The notes beneath the pieces were generated by a model that saw only the letters and a program-made list of their open reading frames with translations, was not told the DNA's origin and made no database searches. A stretch of DNA of 64,000 nt from Hexactinellida sp. DTS-2022 (lineage: Eukaryota > Porifera > Hexactinellida), in NCBI GenBank assembly GCA_028753945.1, contig JAPNXP010000002.1:11656001-11720000 (forward strand), given 5' to 3'. Below, piece by piece: positions 23,052 to 34,201 of this stretch (positions within the stretch are counted from its first letter, which is position 1; the number at the start of each line of letters is the position of its first letter). Both the position numbers and the translations under genes were made by a program.

Positions 23052-24241
23052 TTAACGAGCAATAGAAATAAGTACTATCATAATGATATATGATACAACA
23101 TTGAAAACGATATATAGCACCATACCCGTTAATACAAAAGGACATTCTTTGCCGGCTTTTTTGCGTTTATCTTTAGGCACAATTTTGGGTAAAGAAAATA
23201 TGTTATGATAAATAATACTAAATATTGTGTCCATTGGTTCACCTTTAATTTCCTCTTCAGGTTGTTTATTTGTGTCATCCAATACTAAATCTGGCGTATT
23301 AGGTACTTTATCATTCTTTGGAAAATACACATATATCCGATATAAAATAAAAGGTATATCGAAAACAATAAATACAAAACTTTGCCATATTGCAAACAAC
23401 CAGAAGGCAGCGCGGGAACTATCAGATAGGGTAATATAAAATAGCCATAAACCCAGAAAGACTGTACAAAGAGATGCCAGCTCTGCATATAAACCAAGAC
23501 CACCATGTACTATGTTAAAAATCAAACGGAATCGATTATTAGGCTTGCATCTAAAGATTGCAATAATAGGGTTAATGAATAAAATAAGGATTGTACTGAT
23601 ACCAATAATTTGATGAGCCAAAAGTATGCTACTACCAATTCTCCATCCACCAATATAGATAAATATAAGTATAAATCCAATTAAGCCAGTAAAGATAGCA
23701 AAACTATTAACGAAACGGTGTGTGTGAAACCATTCTCCATTGGGTAAGCTCTGCTTAGTATATCTCGCCATGAAAATTCCAAAAGCGATGAGGACCTGCC
23801 AGGTTAATATCATTAGCAAAGCATGAGCTTTTAACAAACGAAATTCAGGTAGGTTAATTGAACCAGTTGAAAAATCAGATGAAAAGTTAACCAACGAAGA
23901 AGTGCATGGGATTGTTGTATGTTGTATTATCATATTTCCTGAATCAATCAAACCAGAAGCTAGGAGAATGAATTGCGACGAAATTATGTACCCGTTTGAA
24001 TTTTCTGGAATAGATATAGTGCGAGCAAATCTGCAATAAAATTTCTCATTCACATTATATGAATTAATCAACGTTATACCCAGTTGGTTGGGATCAAGTT
24101 GAGTCCGCATTCGACCATTCGGATTCCATGCATCACGAACAATAAAGCTCACAGAACCCAGAGAATCCCTCTGACAAATGAAAACATCATCTTGACCCAT
24201 AGATTGATCAAGCGATAGTCCAACTGCAGCGAAATCTCTAT
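23052..24241 (-). CDS. FRRS1-like reductase, last exon (DOMON end + cytochrome b561)
   Basis: Terminal exon of a ferric-chelate-reductase-1-like membrane protein, predicted to move electrons across a membrane through haem b. It begins after the acceptor TTGTCTATTCAG (complement of 24242 onward) and reads DFAAVGLSLDQSMGQDDV, the typical second half of a DOMON domain. Then follow a cytochrome b561 core with about five membrane segments (counted from M in SMGQDD, roughly residues 124-145, 162-184, 190-213, 226-256 and 264-290) and a last hydrophobic segment near 358-380. Candidate haem-ligand histidines are H126 (KAHA), H159 or H161 (HTHR), H196 (AHQ) and H232 (VHGG). The first exon base pair completes a codon split after one base, matching the donor phase of the exon at 38571. 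Unlike its surroundings the frame is long and unbroken, so the gene is likely functional. Confidence 0.93.
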
Positions 24242-24539
24242 CTGAATAGACAAATATAAAATTGTTGCTAATGAATTCAACATGTGAGATAAAAAAGATA
24301 AAAATGAGGCTGTATGGTTATGTTAAGGTAAATGCACCAATGAAACAGAAATCACAAAATCTATACTACAAAATACGATTTTTTTGTAAGTTTGTTTGTC
24401 AGGGCTATAGAATAGAAACCTTGTGTAAGTTTTCACTACCCGACCTAAATAATTTGAACAGCTGGAATTTTAATAGATACAATATTCTTCTATTAACGAC
24501 ATATTAACGGCTTTGAATTTTAAAAAGATCTTCCTATAA

Positions 24540-24695
24540 TTATAAATTTTCCAACACTGTGATTTTAAGTGATTTTTAACAAATATCCATGAAGCAAACA
24601 AGTGTTTTACTACGTGCCACAAGTGGAAAAGTGAGAATGGTTGCATCTCAGTGGAAATTAATCGTGATAATTAGAAATCAAGCACCTAGAGTAAT
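24540..24695 (+). repeat. dispersed repeat A, copy 1
   Basis: AATATCCATGAAGC, ACGTGCCACAAGTGG, ATCTCAGTGGAAATTAATCG and AGCACCTAGA recur in the same order at 34925-35105 and 56185-56310. It has no coding content and no clear ends; possibly a SINE or MITE piece. Confidence 0.6.
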
Positions 24696-24785
24696 GCGGC
24701 CGTGTGGTATTCAGATTTGAAATCAGAATTTGTATATTCAAAAAGCACCTTATTGTTAAAAAATTATATATTACCTCATTATATA

Positions 24786-25133
24786 CCTTATTATAGGAAA
24801 AAACGCGATGAAATTACCGCGAATTTCTCCTAATCGCGTTAATTTCCTTAGCGATAATTTCCATGACCTTAATTTCCTGGTATTTACAAAAATTATACAA
24901 TGGATGGACAAACTTCCGAGCTACATATTTTCAGAAGTGCAACTAGTTTGAAAGTATATACCATGTGTATCAAGTAAATTGTAAGCCTATTTGGGCACAA
25001 TAATAGTATCCAATCAGGAGATAAATAATCCTGAAATTTTTTATAAAATGTATTCGCGTTAATTTCATGTATTTGAAAATGTTCAGCTCCAATTCGCGTT
25101 AATTTCATGGCGCGTTAATTTCCTATAATAAGG
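24786..25133. mobile_element. Mariner-type MITE with TA ends
   Basis: CCTTATTATAGGAAA (24786) pairs with TTTCCTATAATAAGG (ending 25133), with TA outside on each side. GCGTTAATTTC recurs inverted and direct within. 348 bp, no gene. The copy at 6718 is truncated. Confidence 0.85.
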
Positions 25134-25380
25134 TAGTCAATTAATAACACCGAGACAAAAAACAATTATTTATAAATAAAATTCAAAATGAACATCGCTC
25201 AGTTAGCTTCCATCACTAAAATGTAAATGGGAAGCTGAATTGGGCTTTCTAACGAAATAGAAGAACAAATTAATGGAGATAAACCTAGAGTGAAGGATAT
25301 ATAAGGTTTATAGCAAATATCTCATCAAATAATAGAATTATTATTTTTCAATGACAAGATAAATAAATAAATTTATGGAT
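25134..25380. other. no gene
   Basis: AT-rich intron sequence of the FRRS1-like gene; nothing recognised. Confidence 0.4.
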
Positions 25381-26140
25381 GGGTACACCAGATTGCCAAT
25401 ACGCTTACTCATTGTTGCATGATGACGTATTCGCTAATTTTCACATTGTCAAATTTGACTATTTTAGGCCTATTTATGCTTTATAATCAATATTAAGAGT
25501 ATGTGTTCTTCCGCGAAGCGAATTAGCAAGCGAAGCGCGGTAGTTATTATGAAATGATAAAGCATACTTAGTTTGAAAGGTAGCATCGTGACAGAATCCA
25601 ACTATACAAAACAAAACCTTTAAAATGCCACTTTGCACCATGAAACAATACAAGATACAGCATAAACTCGTTGGTGCGAACAAGGTAATAGAAATAGTTA
25701 ATACGAATACAATATCCCATTCAAGCATTTTCAACATAAATGATAATAGTTAATAGGAATTCCGGAAAAGGCGAACGTATTTTGACGGTCCCCTAGATAT
25801 AGTAATAACGAGGTTCTACTGAATATAACTTGAAATATCTATTATGTGGAGTTTTAACTGCACTGTTATGATTAGATTTCAAGATTCACTAAATAATTTT
25901 TCTCTGGAATTAAGCGATTCCAGAGTCTTAATATTAACTAACGCGTCTCGTTTGCTACGTCGATTCTCGATAGAGCACAACAATACACCAACCGATTGGC
26001 GGTTGGTGTGTGGTTTATATACTTCTAGCGTTGATTATAAAGTTCAAATATGCCAAATCAAATTTAAGAATGTGAAATTTGAATGAATACATAATCATGC
26101 GATAATGAGTAAGCATATTGGAAATCTGGCGTGACCAAAG
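25381..26140. mobile_element. foldback-type element with imperfect inverted arms
   Basis: GGTACACCAGATTGCCAATA (25381) and the complement of the segment ending near 26140 (GCCAGATTTCCAATATGC) match. The match continues for about 110 bp through CTTACTCATT, GCATGATGACGTATTC, TTTCACATT and CTTTATAATCAA. Between the arms are GCGAAGCG-rich sequence and an AT-rich loop. No coding content. Target duplication not found. Confidence 0.6.
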
Positions 26141-26189
26141 CATCCGTATAATAAATGTACATGTTCTACTAAATATTCAGAATTTAACT

Positions 26190-27362
26190 CTGAGAGGGTT
26201 GGAATTATGTGCGATTAAGTGAATTTCCATGCTTCTCGAAATGTGACAGTGACGTATTTACTTGGCGAGGTGTAGGAAATTTCGAGTGGTAACCTCAACT
26301 TGTCGGATGCTAAAATCAGATTTGGATCCCGTTCAGTTTTTCAATCAACTCGGAACATATAAACAGATATATCATATTATATATACAGCCTTGTGTTTTA
26401 ACGGATCGAATATATTTAAATTTCAGGGCCCGTATTCACTAAGAAGTTAAGTACGTACTTAGTACTTAAGTACTAAGTATGTACTTAAGTCGTATTCACT
26501 AAGATTGGTATTCACTAAGATTTAAGTGTGTACTTAAGTACATACTTAAGTACAAAACTTAAGTAACCTACTAAGTTAACTTAACTTATAAGTATTTACT
26601 TTTATTAACTCTTTAGACGTTGGTATTTAATTAGAACATTGTAATAGATTTCTAGTGGTACTTGCTTTACTTTAGGGGAAGTTTATGATTCTATTTCCAA
26701 CATTTATTACTATTGGTTGTTATTTTCTAAAAGTTCTGTTTTTTCTCAAGCACACAAATCACAGGAACTTCATTGAGAATATTATTTCTAAAGTTAAAAG
26801 ACTACACCAAGCTATTACAATAGTATTCTATAAACTAATATGCTATGCTATTAAATAAAATTGAATAAATATAATTCAATTTCGTACTTAAGTACGTACT
26901 TAGTTAAGTATGTACTTAAGTACAATAATAATTCTTAGTGAATACGACTTAAGTATGTACTTAACTAAGTACGTACTTAGTACTTAAGTATATACTTAGT
27001 ACTTAAGTACTAAGTAATCTTAGTGAATACGGGCCCAGGTTTGGATAAAAACTAGTTGAATTATAAAGATAGCCGTAATTAAATAGTTCTCCGACTTCGA
27101 AATACTATTAGGACTAGGAAGACAACTAATATAAATTATGAAATCTTCATCAGGATATTTTAATAGTATAGATATATGTGTGTGTATATTTGTTTGTATG
27201 TGCCGAGTTAATTGAAGAAACTGGACACTTTCCGAATGTGATTTTGGCACTCGACAACAAGTTTAGGTTCCCATTCGAAATTTGTCACACCTCGCCATGT
27301 TATTGACCCATTTTGAGACGCGTTAGAAATCACTTAATAGCACAAAATTCGCACCCTCTAAG
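26190..27362. mobile_element. foldback-type element split by a Harbinger-like MITE
   Basis: Left arm 26190-26400 and right arm about 27050-27362 are imperfect inverted copies, sharing AGAGGGT, GTGCGATTAAGTG, GGCGAGGTGT, AATTTCGA, AACTCGG and ACATATAAACA-like blocks. The loop is occupied by the MITE 26427-27035. A related sequence (TATATTTGTTTGTATGT, CCGAGTT, AAGAAACTGGA) occurs at 61520-61600. Ends not sharply defined. Confidence 0.6.
26427..27035. mobile_element. MITE with arrays of GTACTTAAGTAC (Harbinger-like)
   Basis: Ends GGCCCGTATTCACTAAGA and TCTTAGTGAATACGGGCC are a perfect inverted pair flanked by CAG on both sides (26424-26426, 27036-27038), a 3-bp duplication of the size used by PIF/Harbinger. 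Both arms are packed with self-complementary words such as CTTAAGTACGTACTTAG, and a second internal CGTATTCACTAAGA copy lies in each arm. A partial copy in opposite orientation lies at 38103. No gene. Confidence 0.75.
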
Positions 27363-27737
27363 ATTCAATTATACGACTGTCAAATTTTGGTAATCACAGA
27401 TGATGGCTTAAATCAAATAGATTACATTGCATCTTTCTAAGTGTTACTTCCTTATATCAGAGGTAAAAAGAACTAAACACTGACTCATTGATTGATTTGT
27501 CAACAAAAAAGTACAAAGAGAATCATGATGTTAATCCTAAATTAATTGACCAAACAATTATATAAACTTTCAATCAGTTCTATAGTCAGTGGATGTTTCG
27601 AAGTAGAAATTTAGAATATCCACATCAGAGATAAGTTTTGACAGAAATCTGAAGAGACTCACAGACCAAGGCAAATACTTTTAAACTTCTGTCATGCAAG
27701 AGTTGAATGCTGTTCTGTTAGTTGCTGGAATGTGACT

Positions 27738-27985
27738 GTACATTTTGATCAACGAAAAAGTAGGATTTTGATCAACAAAAACACTGTAGGATTTTGATCA
27801 ACGTATATTTGAATGTAGCATTTGTATCAACGGCTATTTAAGTGGGAATATGATCAACGAAAACACATGTAGGATGTGATCAACGTATATTTGAATGTAG
27901 CATTTTGATCAACGGCTATATAAGTGGGAATATGATCAACGAAATCACAGGTAGGATTTTGATCAACGTATATTTGAATGCAGCA
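27738..27985 (+). repeat. left motif array of the MULE at 27733
   Basis: About nine copies of a TTGATCAACG-centred motif, alternately preceded by GTAGGAT, GTAGCAT or GGGAATA. A higher-order unit containing GTATATTTGAATGTAGCATT repeats two to three times. Copies in the right end are inverted. Likely binding sites for the transposase. Confidence 0.85.
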
Positions 27986-28142
27986 TAACACAACATAAAA
28001 TTTATTTAATGACAATTATAATTATCTTGAATACTATTCGAAATCCCAGAAAAAAAACAATTTGAATGTAGCATAACACAACATAAAATTTATTTAATGA
28101 CAATTATTATTATCTTGAATACTATTTGAAATCCCAGAAAAC
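27976..28142 (+). repeat. tandem duplication of about 86 bp
   Basis: GAATGCAGCATAACACAACA through AAATCCCAGAAAA (27976-28060) is followed by a near-identical copy (28062-28142). Lies between the left array and the 3' end of the transposase gene. Confidence 0.8.
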
Positions 28143-28219
28143 AGAAACAAATGGTTAACATATGAACTGATGAGAAATGATACGTGAATGGGTATGGTAG
28201 TACGATGTAACCCAAATCA

Positions 28220-29720
28220 CAGGAACAGCCGAACTGCTTGAACTATTTCACTTCTACAAGTTGGGCACCTATCACAACGAGATGTTAATTCTCTTGCACA
28301 AAAACCACACAAATTTCCATGACCATATGGTACTAACACACGAGGTTCGTGTCTTGTTTGCAAACATACAACGCACAGTTGGACATGTGTTAAATTCACC
28401 TTGATTAAATGAATTATCATCTGAATATTCATCTTCAATAATATTTTCGTCAGCACTTTGGCAAGTTGGCTTACCCATCGTTGTGCTTACAATTCTAAGA
28501 TACTCCATTGGAGAGTAAGTACAATGGGCTAATTTCTCCTTACAGATATTTCGTTTTATTGTGTGTTCTTTGTGCAGCTTCTTACTGGGACAAGAAATTT
28601 CCAATCCTTGCTCCAATCTTAAATATTCCAGGTCGAAGTCGCATAAAACTTCTTCTAAACATTCAAGAAAAGTCCAGATGTTTGGGCGATGTGTCTTTAT
28701 TCTGGATTTCAAGGTTTTGTGGTCTGTTTCGGCGCCATTGTTTTTTGTATTAATAGTTGCGTAAACCGACAAACTCTTCTCTTTCACAACCCATTGCTTC
28801 TTCACATATTTAAAAAGAAAATTCAACTTTTCTGTATGGCTTATCTCTAAAATTTGTTCTTCAAGGACTGTAAACACAGACGGTTAATCTTCTTGTGGCA
28901 ATAACGGTAGTGCTAATATGCAACGAAACCATGTATTGAACTCTTGATTGGTCCGATAAAGGCTAGATAACTCAACTTTTCTTAGTCGAGCCCAAATTGC
29001 TTGAGTGTAATGAAACAAACAGCCAGTAATTTCGATTCCGGCAAAATAATTTCGAAATGCATTTCTGGTGCATCTTCAAAATCACTCATCGCGATATCAG
29101 GTTTAAAATTTGGAAAAATTTCGAGGATCTTTCTAACGCAAGCAGAGTAAAGCTCTTCTGATTTATTAGTCATTAATATGTGAATCATCGGAATTGCATG
29201 TCCGTGGTGAATTGAAAAAATTGTAAATAGATGGTAGAAGATTTTGGGAACAGTGTAAAATGTACCATCGAATGAAATTTCTTTACAAGACTCAATTGAC
29301 ATCATTTTTTGCGACATAAAAATGACTCCAATACTACCTCCTAAGTTCACGGTTCCCCTATGAATATTTGAATCCTACTGTCGATTAGAAATTCGCAAAA
29401 CTCTTCTGCAGACTTTGGCATTCCAGGAAGTTGGAGCTCACGCCGTTCATACATTATGGATCTTGCATTTCGATACTTTATTGATGCAGCTTCTGCTTCA
29501 TGAAGACATGTCTTATAGAAACGTCGCGCAATCTATCACTTGAAGTCTCAGCGGCCCTCTTTAGTTTATTTCTGAAGATTATTTGGTTTGAGTTATAAAC
29601 ATGTGTTTCATGATTATGTTCTTGTGTCTTGATAAATTTGTTCGTCATTTTGTCTATCTTACCAAACCCTTTTCACTTAGGATTTCTAAAGAGAGTACAT
29701 CTGAGATATTGAAATTTTCC
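28220..29720 (-). pseudogene. MULE transposase with C-terminal RING finger, broken
   Basis: From high to low coordinates: QEHNHETHVYNS near 29615 (the end of a FLYWCH-like finger), NKLKRAAETSSDRLRD, then the MULE catalytic core with SFDGTFYTVPKIFYHLFTIF (about 29270), DFEDAPEMHF (about 29080) and NNGAETDHKTLKSRIK (about 28740) as the D, D and E motifs, then an acidic linker and, in a shifted frame, a RING finger ending at 28217. The RING reads CVVC, YGH, CGFC and CPTC; the third ligand is Y where the paralogue at 46021 has C. At least three frame changes. The order and spacing are the same as in the element at 45509. Confidence 0.87.
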
Positions 29721-30019
29721 ATTGCATCTTACTTTAGAGTAAATGAAATTATCATGCTGAATGTTAAATTGATTTAGTTTATTTTACTCAATTTCTGAAT
29801 ATACCATCAAAACTAGATTAGAAGTGACTTAAATCTTTGTTTACTCAAGTTGAAGTTGTGATAATTATTAATATATATATACCTGGATAGTATATTTCGG
29901 AAATATTGTCAAATGCCACGAAAGTTTGTGCATTTTAGTAGTAATTACTAATAAGTTTATATGGTATATGTGAAAAGGTAAACAATAATGATGTCAATAG
30001 AAACAAGTATTGTTCATAG

Positions 30020-30225
30020 AATTGGTTGCACATCTAGTGGTTGATCAAAATCTTACACAATTGTGTCGATCAAAATCCTACATCCATTGATTGATCAAAA
30101 TCTTACACAATTGTGTTAATCAAAATCCTGCATCCATCGATTGATCAAAATCCTATAGTTGCGTTGATCAAAATCCTACATCCATCGATTGATCAAAATC
30201 ACACATACTCGTTGATCATAATTAT
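30020..30225 (+). repeat. right motif array of the MULE at 27733
   Basis: Eight copies of TTGATCAAAATCCTACAT-like units, spaced 20-30 bp, inverted relative to the left array. Confidence 0.85.
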
Positions 30226-30247
30226 AATGTACAGTCTCGCTGGAATG

Positions 30248-31575
30248 AAATTCCTAATAAATCGAAATTCATATTCTCCCTTCTCAACTGTTATAATAGT
30301 TGGATCTATTGCAGTTCAATGGTTAAGGGTCTCGCATGAATCAGAAGGGATTAAAAGTCGGTGCTCTATGAAATCAATTCTCAAAACCGAATGAGATAAA
30401 TTATCAATTAATATATTATAATCTGAACACGCGTATAGTGAAACATGCAACTTATAACTGCAATATAATCTCGAATACATACCGTCTGATGCGTATTGCA
30501 ACCGCACTCTGGGAAAAGAATACTTAAGAACACCAACATATCAACATATCTAATAGAAATAGTGTTGAGTACTTACAATAGTAGCAGGATGGGAATCTTT
30601 CGGAACTTGATATAAGATATTTTTGGGACATAGACCCTTTGATATCTTGGCTTTTATCAAGGTCCTCAAGTAGTTTGGAAGCGGACTCTCCAAGCTTGAC
30701 GCGAGCTGAGAATTTCTGCTATTACATTGTAAAATATTTTACTAACGTATTTAACTTAATATTAATAATTGTTAATAAATAATAATTACTGGATGTATTC
30801 TTTGAACTCCTCTAATACTTTCACTATACATTATAGGGAAAATACTATGCCAAACTACGGGGTCAGGTATGTCGGAACATGGTATATCTAAGGAAGGATA
30901 CCGTTGTATGGTAATTCAGAGAGTTACAATCAACAACTCTAGCTGACCACATCACTACCAAATAAATGTACCAATGTGAATTTTTCGGGACTGACGCTGA
31001 GTTGATGGATGCCTCAGCTCTGCTCCAAACAGAAATCTATGTTGCAAATGGTTTATTTAAAACTACAGAGAGCATCGTACGTGATGTTCGCAGGTCACTT
31101 ATGAGGCCTTCCAACAATAACAACAAAAATCATGCAGTTTTCAATGCGGCAGTATAATAGAAAACCAGGTCTAACGATACCATGGAATTGTAGCTGTTAG
31201 CCATTGCAGTACAAGCTATTATTAGGCCCACCTGCACCAGTTAATATTCCGACCATCTAGGGAACAACCGAGATAAGATTTCATGCCGGGACGGGATTTT
31301 TCCGGGATTGTCAGATTTTTTCCGGCATTCCCGGCTTGCCGGGATTTTGCCGGGAATAGTACATAAACGTACGTAATACACAATTATGTACTACTATAGT
31401 AGTATGATAGTCTAAATGTCACATTATGAAGTTCACCTATTATTTGGAACTATATGAAGGTACTAAATAGGATGACTAAATAGGATGTACATAATTTACA
31501 GATATGTATGTACTATCAGGAACTTCTTTAATATAGGGACTGTAAACTTCGTTTTACGGTAAAATTAGCGTAGGC
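30248..31575. other. no firm gene; possible OTU-like fragment
   Basis: The plus-strand frame 30966-31157 contains FFGTDAELMDASALLQTEIY, which recalls the central part of OTU-type cysteine proteases (GTDxEL...ALLxxxIYV). It is only about 60 aa, without the catalytic Cys region, so this is a guess. At 31290-31370 there is a GC-richer block of CCGGGATT repeats, probably part of a hAT-type MITE. Confidence 0.3.
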
Positions 31576-32543
31576 CGTGACTTTGGTTATATAAGGCCAA
31601 TTCACGACTTAAAAAAATTGGACCAAGGATGAGTTCGAAGTCCATTGTAAAATAGAAGGTACTTTTTATCACGATTATTAGTAATGGTAGACCTGAAATA
31701 TAACTTGTAACTTTATGGGAACATCCGAACATGATATCAAGGCATACATAGCACCTTTCAAAATTGTAATATGTCATCATTTGATGACGTAATCATCAAT
31801 TTTCCGCGAATTATCATATTTTTAAAGCCTGCTTTTAACATAGTTAAACACTTTATAAATGTTCAACATTGGTACATAGTGATACCCAGATCTAGTTAAA
31901 TAAAATATATCGAAATTATAAATGGAATGTTGACACATTCCTCGGTTGGGAGGCAAATGTATATTTCCTAAAATGAGCCCTAACTCCAAAACTATAAATG
32001 TTATGTAAACTAGACTAGTGCTAATCTGTCCGCAATAGGTAACTTCCTATTCATAGATAGTACATTTTATATGCCTAACTTTAATACTTTTTGAGTTTAT
32101 GAGATAAGTAACTCGTATTCCGTATATGATATGAGCTCATAAACTCAAAAAGTATTAAAGTTAGGCAAATAAAATGTACTATCTATGAATAGGAAGTTAC
32201 CTATTGCGGACAGATTAGCACTAGTCTAGTTTACATAACATTTATAGTTTTGGAACATTTATAAAGTGTTTAACTATGTTAAAAGCAGGCTTTAAAAATA
32301 TGATAATTCGCGCGAAAATTTATGATTACGTCATCAAATGATGACATATTACAATTTTGAAAGGTGCTATGTATACCTTGATATCATGTTCGGATGTTCC
32401 CATAAAGTTACAAGTTATATTTCAGGTCTACCATTACTAATAATCGAGATAAAAAAGTACCCACTATTTTACAATGGACTTCGAACTCATCCTTGGTCCA
32501 ATTTTTTTAAGTCGTGAATTGGCCTTATATAACGAAGGTCAAG
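31576..32543. mobile_element. P-family foldback element 1
   Basis: CGTGACTTTGGTTATATAAG at the left is matched inverted at the right end. CGTAGGC lies outside both ends (31569-31575, 32544-32550), a perfect 7-bp duplication. The arms (about 450-510 bp) are nearly palindromic about a short centre near 32100; the right arm lacks about 130 bp present in the left (31866-31993). No coding content. Body sequence is shared with the elements at 43782 and 45041. Ends align with the P elements at 13200 and 13523. Confidence 0.88.
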
Positions 32544-32616
32544 CGTAGGCCTAAAACATTATTGTCACTAATTGATATCCCGTAATCCGCAAATGCTAGA
32601 CTCAGGAAATGTATTA

Positions 32617-32925
32617 TTGTCCTATAGGAAGTCATATATTTGGAGTCCAACGGTCATATTAGTTTATAGAAAATATTTGTGGAATGTAAGTTATGCGATT
32701 TTTACACCCTTCCATATATGGGAATATTGTTAAAATACCGAGATTACTTAACTTTATACATATGAAATGTATCATTTTCGTACAGGAAATCATATTTGGA
32801 GTCCAACGGTCATATTAGTTTATCGAAAATGTTTGTGGAATGTAAGTTATGCGATTTTTACACCCTTCCATATATGGGAATATTGTTAAAATATCGAGAT
32901 TACTTAACTTTATACATATAATTCT
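32617..32925 (+). repeat. tandem duplication, period about 156 bp
   Basis: GGAGTCCAACGGTCATATTA through CCTTCCATATATGGGAATAT occurs twice (starting near 32641 and 32798), almost identical. The CCATATATGGG word links it to the old tandem repeat at 7.1-8.1 kb. Confidence 0.85.
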
Positions 32926-33107
32926 TTGAAATCCAATAATATAGAAAACCATTGAATGAAATTATAATTGTTCATGTTGATGAAAACAGATATCACCATT
33001 GCAACAAAATAAATGGTGGATAGGTATTAAAATATTATTTCCATGTTATACTAGTATATGCTGAATTAAATGGTAATAGTTAAACAATGATCTAGGGCAG
33101 TGGTTCA

Positions 33108-33430
33108 CAACCTTTTTTTGGGTTTTCCCCCATTAGGTCTGTTGCATGATATTTTGTGACGCGTGAGATTTTGAGACATTCTATTAGCAAACCATGGACG
33201 TGCTATTAGAAATTATACAGTGATATTTTGAGACACTATAAAAGGTATTTTTGGCTTATTTAATTTTTATTATGAATTTAATTTAAGAATGAGACACGTA
33301 AGATTTTGAGACATTAATACTAGCTAATAATGGATGTGCTATTAGAAATTATACAGTGAAATTTTGAGACGCTATAAAAGGAATTATGGTGTATTTTTAG
33401 TTTTTATTATTAATTAAGAATACTATGATT
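33108..33430 (+). repeat. hAT-type end followed by a 132-bp tandem duplication
   Basis: CAGTGGTTCACAACCTTTTT at 33108 is a typical hAT left end, but no right end is found. Just inside, a unit with GATTTTGAGACATT, GTGCTATTAGAAATTATACA and GACACTATAAAAGG occurs at about 33167-33295 and 33298-33420. Confidence 0.65.
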
Positions 33431-33559
33431 TTGAGATCATAATATAGACAAACCCTATACTATAATCAAAATTAATTAACTATATAAGAAACTTAATATA
33501 TGCATTAATTGGCTTATTCATTTACAACAAACAAGCAATCAAATCCTTTCATATTTTGA

Positions 33560-33940
33560 AATGAATCCAAATGAATATGACGAAATCATTCACTTTATTC
33601 GTGAAGAAAAATATCCTGAGGCATCTCAAGCTTCACTTTAGACAAAATGGAACTACAAAAGAAGATTGTCTTCTTATTTTATTGGAGATACCAACAGACT
33701 TTTCAAGGTAATATTCACTTCCTTATTTAAATATCCTATGGTATAATTGAATTCTCCCTTTAGAGAGTAAAAGTGGAAGGCACATAGACAGATTTGGCAG
33801 TTCCATTGTAGTCTGAGTTGGACAGCATCTTTGAGAAGTTCCATGACGAAGTCGGTCATCCCGAGATAAAAACTACCCTACATTCAGTTCAGCAAAAATA
33901 CACATGGGCAGGCGTTTCCCAAACGTTAAATAATATGTGA
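33560..33940 (+). other. integrase zinc-binding (H2C2) fragment, fossil
   Basis: The plus strand holds relics similar to the N-terminal and H2C2 zinc-binding part of a retrovirus/gypsy/Ginger-type integrase (for example FHDEVGHPEIKTTL and KYTWAGV). The fragment ends before the catalytic core. No LTRs or terminal repeats seen. It could come from a Ginger-type transposon, a KRBA2/GIN1-like gene or an LTR element; I cannot decide. It is old and broken. Confidence 0.5.
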
Positions 33941-34201
33941 GTTTAATTATCCGGTATACCTTCCTAGGTAGCACGTGGTTCCGTTATGGCCGGACCACTT
34001 GCCATTTATAGTGACATTATAATAAAGGATAGTCCATCTTTGGCTGGACCACTTCTGTATTTTGTTCATACTTATAAAATTTTCCTACCTATATCGTTTC
34101 ATTTGAACATTCTAAACAACTGAATCTTTATTCCCGATACAATATACTTCTCGTTTGCTTAATAAAGCCTGCTGAATTAAACTACTCTCAAATGACTTTA
34201 A

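Larger units (their letters stand above)
27733..30238 (-). mobile_element. MULE with RING-finger transposase and motif-array ends
   Basis: Ends TGACTGTACATT and AATGTACAGTCTC (inverted match GACTGTACATT), flanked by GCTGGAATG at 27724-27732 and 30239-30247, a perfect 9-bp duplication typical of Mutator. Total 2506 bp. Each end is a tandem array of a GTAGGATTTTGATCAACG-like motif (about nine copies left, eight right, mostly pointing inward or outward symmetrically). The transposase is on the minus strand at 28220-29720. Lies in the FRRS1-like intron in the same orientation as that gene. Confidence 0.93.

Noticed and set aside
23052-24200. A stand-alone 382-aa cytochrome b561 protein starting at the first Met
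   Set aside because: The frame continues upstream into the second half of a DOMON domain to a splice acceptor at 24242, whose phase matches the DOMON/Reeler exon at 38571. The Met is internal.
26424-26440. TTTCAG|GGCCC as a splice acceptor of the FRRS1-like or another gene
   Set aside because: The same CAG occurs at the other end of the MITE as a direct repeat, and there is no coding sequence after it.
31569-32553. A 9-10-bp direct repeat AGCGTAGGCC, which would make the foldback a MULE
   Set aside because: If the ends are placed at CGTGAC, as in its relatives, the duplication is the 7-bp CGTAGGC; the extra matching bases belong to the element ends. Shared body and end sequences place it with the P family.
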